A stretch of DNA of 10,095 nt, from NCBI GenBank assembly GCA_900771035.1, contig CAAGML010000094.1, forward strand, positions 1 to 10,095, written 5' to 3'. Of this stretch, positions 6,629-10,095 are shown in pieces. Within the stretch, counting starts at the first letter, position 1, and each line of letters begins with the position of its first letter. A program made the translations under genes and the position numbers. The notes below the pieces were generated by a model that was not told where the DNA came from, made no database searches, and saw nothing but the letters and a program-made list of their open reading frames with translations. The stretch is from Bacteroidales bacterium. GTDB lineage: Bacteria > Bacteroidota > Bacteroidia > Bacteroidales > Paludibacteraceae.

Positions 6629-7627
6629 TCATTTTATCATCTCCTCAAGCACCTTCCTCGCCACCTTACCAGTCTCTGTCTTAGGGATTTCCCTCACGGT
6701 AACATACTCCTTGGGTTGCCACTTCTTCGGCAGAACCTTCTCGCACGTCCCTCTCATTCTCTCCATGTCTTCATCCTCGCCGACCAACACCACCACCTCG
6801 CCAAACCGCTCGTTTTTCCGCTTGCTGATGGCAAAATCACACTCTATAAACGGCCTCAAAACTGCCTCTACCTCCTCCGCCTGAATCTTGATTCCGCCCG
6901 AACAAATCACATTATCACGACGACCAAGCACCCTGAACACGTCATTTTTCATCTCCACAATGTCATTTGTCGTCAATTTTTCGCTGCAAATTGCCGGTGC
7001 ATCTATCACCAAACACCCCTCTTCCGTCGTATTTATGCTCACTCCAGGCAATGTTTTATACCACAAACTCGCCCCTGACCCACTTATTTTCCGCATAGCG
7101 ATGTGCGAAAGTGTCTCCGTCATCCCGTAACTGCTCCACACCTCACACGGAAAATCCCTCAACGCCCTCTCCATCCCCTCATCAATCGCCCCGCCACCTA
7201 TCAGCAAATGCCTGACACTCCTCAACCTCTCCCTCTCCTCCTCCACCTGCAACGTATTATAAACCTGCAAAGGCACCATCGCCACAAAATCAAACCCCTT
7301 CCCGCCATCTTCACCCACAATCCACGACCCCTTTCCCAACGACTCATCACTCAGCGGATGACCCGACGGCACAACCGAAAACAGCCTCATTCCCCTCTCC
7401 ACAGCCCTCACCACCATCATCTTCCCCGCAATATAATCCATCGGCATACACAGCAGCGCGCAATCCCCACGCCTCAACCCCAGGAACTCGCACGTCATCC
7501 TTGCGCTTGCCCTCATCCTCTCCTTCTCCACCCACATCTCCTTAGGCGCGCCCGTTGACCCGCTGGTCTTCACCCTGACCATCGTCCCCTCGTCAAACCA
7601 TTCTTCCAAAAACTCTTCAGCTGTCAT
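6629..7627 (-). CDS. menE: o-Succinylbenzoate-CoA ligase (MenE), short form
   Basis: MenE activates o-succinylbenzoate with ATP and CoA in menaquinone synthesis. The 332-residue protein is an ANL-superfamily adenylating enzyme: the phosphate-binding loop TSGSTGAPK (21-29), the YGMTET motif (167-172), ND at 221-222 for the ribose-binding aspartate, the hinge GRRDNVICSGGIKI (235-248) and the C-terminal catalytic lysine in PKTETGK (K321). It lacks the ~100 N-terminal residues of full-length acyl-CoA ligases, as Bacteroidetes MenE proteins usually do, which supports MenE over other AMP-ligases; the substrate itself is not readable from sequence. The ATG at 7627 lies 109 nt downstream of the methyltransferase stop. 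No menF, menD, menB or menC is present next to it. No promoter box is clear in the gap, so it may be read from the methyltransferase transcript or a weak promoter. Confidence 0.88.
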   Translation of the reverse strand: MTAEEFLEEWFDEGTMVRVKTSGSTGAPKEMWVEKERMRASARMTCEFLGLRRGDCALLCMPMDYIAGKMMVVRAVERGMRLFSVVPSGHPLSDESLGKGSWIVGEDGGKGFDFVAMVPLQVYNTLQVEEERERLRSVRHLLIGGGAIDEGMERALRDFPCEVWSSYGMTETLSHIAMRKISGSGASLWYKTLPGVSINTTEEGCLVIDAPAICSEKLTTNDIVEMKNDVFRVLGRRDNVICSGGIKIQAEEVEAVLRPFIECDFAISKRKNERFGEVVVLVGEDEDMERMRGTCEKVLPKKWQPKEYVTVREIPKTETGKVARKVLEEMIK

Positions 7628-7736
7628 TTCAAATCACATACTCAGTCCTAATATCATTCCATCGTGGAATATCAATCGTCTCACCATAATACTTTTTGTA
7701 GTTCTAAATGAACTTTTGCGTTTAATCGTCTCATCA
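7628..7736. other. Gap between methyltransferase and menE with direct repeat
   Basis: The 10-mer AATCGTCTCA (plus strand) occurs at 7674-7683 and 7724-7733, 50 nt apart. On the minus strand a 24-codon frame (7632-7703) reads NYKKYYGETIDIPRWNDIRT and ends in TGA at 7629-7631, one base before the menE ATG. It has no start codon and is preceded by a stop at 7704-7706. It could be the tail of a lost gene, but this is not proven. Confidence 0.4.
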
Positions 7737-9587
7737 TCAATCCTTTATTTTAATCAATGGCAATAACCTGCTTGCAACTGCCTTTATCACAGGCACAACC
7801 ACCGTATTTCCCAACAAATCGAATCCCTCTTTTTCCGTCACATTAAATATAATGTCGTCAGGATAACCGCACAACCTCAATCCCTCGCGCAGTGTCAGTC
7901 TTCTCAAACCCCCGTTGTCAGCGACATATAGTTTCTGCATATCCATTGCCACAAGCGTTGGTGCCACCTCTTCAGGCGAAAGCACTTTGTTTATCTCAAA
8001 ACTCAGTTTCCCTGCCACGATATTATAACCCATTGGTTTTGAGGTGTCATATTCCCTATGAGTAGTCGTCACTCCGTCAGCGTTCGTCTCTTTCACCAGT
8101 TTCTTCGGGTGTTCATATCTCAGATACCCTTTCTCCGTCAACTCCTCCAACCACTTTCCCAATTCAGGCACGTCACAGAATGTCCTTATCTGTTTCAACG
8201 TCAGTGGCATACCGTCCATCCAATCTATACCTATCAACTCTGCCCACTTCTTCTTTCTTCTCTCGGTCAATATGGTGTCAAGCAGTTTTTTCTGTTCTTG
8301 CGTCACCTCGCCTTTTATACCCAAATCCCAACTGTGGATGTTGGTGTCACCTCCTCTCTTGTCTTTTATCGCCTTGCCGTAAAGTTCCTCTATCTTGTAG
8401 TGGCTGAGAAGGTTTTTTATGAAAGGTGTTTCCAACGTTGGCTTGCCTTTTTCCAATATGTCGCCTAATTTTGCCCTCACCGTCTCAAAACCGTCAAGCA
8501 CAGGGGCTTTTGTCCTACTGCCGACGATGTAAATCCTTTTCCTCTCCTGCGGAACTCCAAAGTCCTTGGAATTTAATATCTTATAGCTGAAATGATAGCC
8601 TAACGATGTCAGCCTTTCCGTTATCACCGACAATGTCTTTCCTCCATCGTGATTAACCAACCCCTCGACATTCTCAAGGATGAACCCTTGCGGCTGCTTC
8701 TCTCGCAGAATCCTCTCCACCTCAAAAAACAGAGTCCCTCGTGTATCCGCAAAACCTTGCCTTTTACCGGCAGAACTGAATGCCTGACAAGGAAAACCTG
8801 CGCACAATACGTCAAAGTCAGGAATCTCACTTGCCTCTACCTTAGTGATGTCTCCGCAAATCCTCTCCGCAGGATGGTTATCCTGCAACACTTTCACGGC
8901 GTAAGGCTTTATCTCCGAAGTAAATACGCAGACTGGCTCCAGCCCTGCCTCTTTCGCCGCTTGCTCCAGTCCACAGCGTATTCCCCCAATTCCGGCAAAC
9001 AAATCTATGAACCTCAACACACGTCTCCTGCACGTTTCCGCAAGTCTTGGCAAAGGCAATCTATCGTCCGCATACTCTGAGACCACTGCCCCTTTGACGA
9101 CTTTTGGCGAAAATTCAACATCGTCTTCCTTTATATGCGACAGCAAACCTCTCATATCCAACGCCTCAGACCTTATCTCATCACCCAACGAATATACAAG
9201 ATAATTCCCCTTTGGCATAGGGTATTCCATCCTCTTCATCTCCTCCTCGCTTCTCAAAGTCGATGACACACAGGGAAATAGGTGATAATCTTCCCCCTCA
9301 TTCTTATAGTTGTATATCAGCACATATTCCGGCTGCTCGTCCGTCGTCACCCCACCATCTCTAACAGAAAACAAATCCTCATTCACCCTCACGTTATACA
9401 GTTTCTCATATCTGAAAGGCCGCTCGCCCATAATCCATTCCAACTGCTTCTTCTCCTCACGGAACGCCCCTACCAAAATCTTTGAATCTCCGCAATTCGC
9501 AAAACGAAACACCTTCCCATACATCTGAGAAGGCTCCTGCATCTCTTCTATCTTATTGTCTGTCGGTTTCTTATAATCTTTTCCCAT
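7737..9587 (-). CDS. DNA (cytosine-5) methyltransferase with N-terminal extension
   Basis: The enzyme transfers a methyl group from S-adenosylmethionine to C5 of cytosine in a specific DNA site. Of 616 residues, about 191-616 form a complete C5-methyltransferase: motif I FIDLFAGIGG (193-202), motif IV PCQAFSSAGKRQGF with catalytic Cys267, motif VI ENVEGL (305-310), motif VIII QERKRIYIVG (347-356), a large target-recognition region (about 365-555, with WAELIGIDWMDGMPLTL), motif IX RRLTLREGLRLCGYP (562-576) and motif X GNTVVVP (593-599). The first ~190 residues match no domain I recognise. All catalytic motifs are intact, so it should be active. No endonuclease, Vsr nuclease or controller protein lies beside it in this window. 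It has its own promoter and a structured leader of about 135 nt. The ATG at 9585-9587 follows a loose GAGGAG sequence 13 nt upstream. The target site cannot be read from sequence. Confidence 0.95.
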   Translation of the reverse strand: MGKDYKKPTDNKIEEMQEPSQMYGKVFRFANCGDSKILVGAFREEKKQLEWIMGERPFRYEKLYNVRVNEDLFSVRDGGVTTDEQPEYVLIYNYKNEGEDYHLFPCVSSTLRSEEEMKRMEYPMPKGNYLVYSLGDEIRSEALDMRGLLSHIKEDDVEFSPKVVKGAVVSEYADDRLPLPRLAETCRRRVLRFIDLFAGIGGIRCGLEQAAKEAGLEPVCVFTSEIKPYAVKVLQDNHPAERICGDITKVEASEIPDFDVLCAGFPCQAFSSAGKRQGFADTRGTLFFEVERILREKQPQGFILENVEGLVNHDGGKTLSVITERLTSLGYHFSYKILNSKDFGVPQERKRIYIVGSRTKAPVLDGFETVRAKLGDILEKGKPTLETPFIKNLLSHYKIEELYGKAIKDKRGGDTNIHSWDLGIKGEVTQEQKKLLDTILTERRKKKWAELIGIDWMDGMPLTLKQIRTFCDVPELGKWLEELTEKGYLRYEHPKKLVKETNADGVTTTHREYDTSKPMGYNIVAGKLSFEINKVLSPEEVAPTLVAMDMQKLYVADNGGLRRLTLREGLRLCGYPDDIIFNVTEKEGFDLLGNTVVVPVIKAVASRLLPLIKIKD

Positions 9588-9620
9588 ATTACCGGTTTCT
9601 CCTCATTAATTCATACTTCT

Positions 9621-9700
9621 ATATAACTGCACGCTAACCCCTGTAAAGACGGAGCCTGCTCCGTCTCCGAAGGATATATGTTCCATCAGTTATATAACTC
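9621..9700. repeat. Palindromic element in the methyltransferase leader
   Basis: Nested inverted repeats: outer arms TATATAACTG (9621-9630) and CAGTTATATA (9688-9697), and an inner hairpin AGACGGAG (9648-9655) with CTCCGTCT (9660-9667) around a CCTG loop. In addition AGTTATATAACT (9689-9700) is itself a perfect 12-bp palindrome. Neither hairpin is followed by a T run on the minus strand, so it is not a plain terminator. It may be a structured mRNA leader or a copy of a dispersed intergenic repeat. Confidence 0.7.
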
Positions 9701-9728
9701 CTTTGTTGAGACTCATCTCAATCAGGCT

Positions 9729-9760
9729 GCAAAGATACGACATTTTTCCCACCTGACAAA
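9729..9760 (-). promoter_or_regulatory. Methyltransferase promoter
   Basis: On the minus strand TTTG (9757-9760) and the -7 box TATCTTTGC (9729-9737) are separated by 19 nt. Transcription would start near 9722, giving a leader of about 135 nt that contains the palindromic element. The spacer ends in AAAAATGTCG, the same sequence found before the -7 boxes of infC and tRNA-Glu. Confidence 0.85.
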
Positions 9761-9792
9761 ATAATTTCCCCGAAAAAAATCTTCCCAAACCC

Positions 9793-9824
9793 TTGCCTAT
9801 ATCAAAAAAACTCCTTACCTTTGC
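9793..9824 (+). promoter_or_regulatory. Promoter of the right-edge gene
   Basis: TTG (9793-9795) and TACCTTTGC (9816-9824) are 20 nt apart. The promoter is divergent from the methyltransferase promoter, the two -7 boxes being about 80 nt apart. Transcription would start near 9831, leaving about 60 nt of leader before the ATG at 9889. Confidence 0.85.
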
Positions 9825-9888
9825 ACTACCTACAACATACGGACAGTGAATATGATTATCAACAACTTACAGCCAAGCCAACGACAAA

Positions 9889-10095
9889 ATGCGTGACTAC
9901 ACCTTCGACAATAAGCCAATCTCCTACATCTCCGGCCGCCTCAGCCGTCGTAGTGACGTCTATTACCGCACCATAAACGGGAAAATCTACGCATACCTCC
10001 TCTGGAACCCCAACACCAAACCACCAACCCTCGGAACCCTCCGCACACGCCAAATCTTCAAAACCGCCACACTCTACACCTCACTCGACCTTAAA
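9889..10095 (+). CDS. Unrecognised small basic protein, cut by window end
   Basis: The frame is open from ATG 9889-9891 to the right edge (69 codons, no stop). It reads MRDYTFDNKPISYISGRLSR and continues with DVYYRTINGKIYAYLLWNPN, then a basic segment PPTLGTLRTRQIFKTATLYT. I do not recognise the family. It is Arg/Lys- and Tyr-rich, with no signal peptide and no membrane segment in the visible part. A strong promoter directly upstream and C-ending codons like those of neighbouring genes support a real gene. A 14-codon frame, MIINNLQPSQRQNA (9852-9896), starts nearer the promoter and overlaps this ATG by 8 nt, so it may be a leader peptide or chance. Being divergent from a methyltransferase it could belong to an accessory locus, but nothing in the sequence shows that. 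Confidence 0.65.
   Translation, partial: MRDYTFDNKPISYISGRLSRRSDVYYRTINGKIYAYLLWNPNTKPPTLGTLRTRQIFKTATLYTSLDLK

Noticed and set aside
7103..7558. 151-codon plus-strand frame rich in His, Pro and Arg
   Set aside because: It is antisense to menE; its composition simply reflects the complement of menE codons.
9859..10053. 64-codon minus-strand frame opposite the right-edge gene
   Set aside because: The promoter and codon pattern support the plus strand; no promoter or start context supports the minus frame.
7737..10095. A full restriction-modification or phage-defence island
   Set aside because: Only a methyltransferase and one unrecognised truncated gene are visible; no nuclease, helicase, integrase or controller motif could be found.
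1..10095. CRISPR array, insertion sequence or prophage
   Set aside because: No regularly spaced repeats, transposase motifs, terminal repeats with target duplications, or phage structural genes were seen.

Overview
The window looks like chromosomal DNA from a member of the Bacteroidales (Bacteroides/Prevotella-like; the family cannot be fixed from sequence alone). The evidence is a set of promoters with the Bacteroidetes -7 box TAnnTTTG (several read TACCTTTGC, with a TTG/TTTG about 19-20 nt upstream), the near absence of Shine-Dalgarno sequences, a PorT-like outer-membrane barrel, a short-form MenE, and RecA, L20, L35, IF3 and PNPase sequences of Bacteroidales type. Nearly everything is ordinary core genome; only the right-hand end (about 7.6-10.1 kb) has accessory character.

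Layout. 1-297: non-coding DNA ending in the recA promoter. 298-1308 (+): recA, closed by a strong hairpin. 1367-2074 (-): a convergent PorT-like outer-membrane protein. 2216-2383 (+): a 55-residue 2[4Fe-4S] ferredoxin with its own promoter and terminator. 2457-2528 (-): tRNA-Arg(CCG). 2596-4932 (-): pnp with a charged Arg/Gly/Glu-rich tail. 5076-6294 (-): the translation operon infC-rpmI-rplT, ending in a clear terminator before pnp. 6492-6567 (+): tRNA-Glu(CTC), transcribed divergently from infC; the two promoters form a perfect 24-bp inverted repeat. 6629-7627 (-): menE. 7737-9587 (-): a 616-residue DNA cytosine-5 methyltransferase with an unrecognised ~190-residue N-terminal extension, preceded by a structured leader. 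9889 to the right edge (+): an unrecognised small basic protein, divergent from the methyltransferase and cut by the window end.

How the genes relate. infC-rpmI-rplT encode IF3, L35 and L20, the conserved translation operon. infC has no ATG in the right place: the frame must extend upstream of the first GTG to include the conserved IF3 N-terminus, and the best start is a rare ATA behind a GGGAGG sequence, which fits the known IF3 autoregulation through non-AUG starts. PNPase and RecA are housekeeping RNA-decay and recombination proteins. MenE belongs to menaquinone synthesis but has no other men gene beside it here. No restriction endonuclease is visible next to the methyltransferase, so it is either an orphan or its partner lies outside the window.

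I found no CRISPR array, insertion sequence, prophage or clearly new multi-gene system. The points most worth checking are the ATA start of infC, the methyltransferase N-terminal domain with its unknown divergent neighbour, the palindromic leader in front of the methyltransferase, and the recurrent extended promoter sequence.
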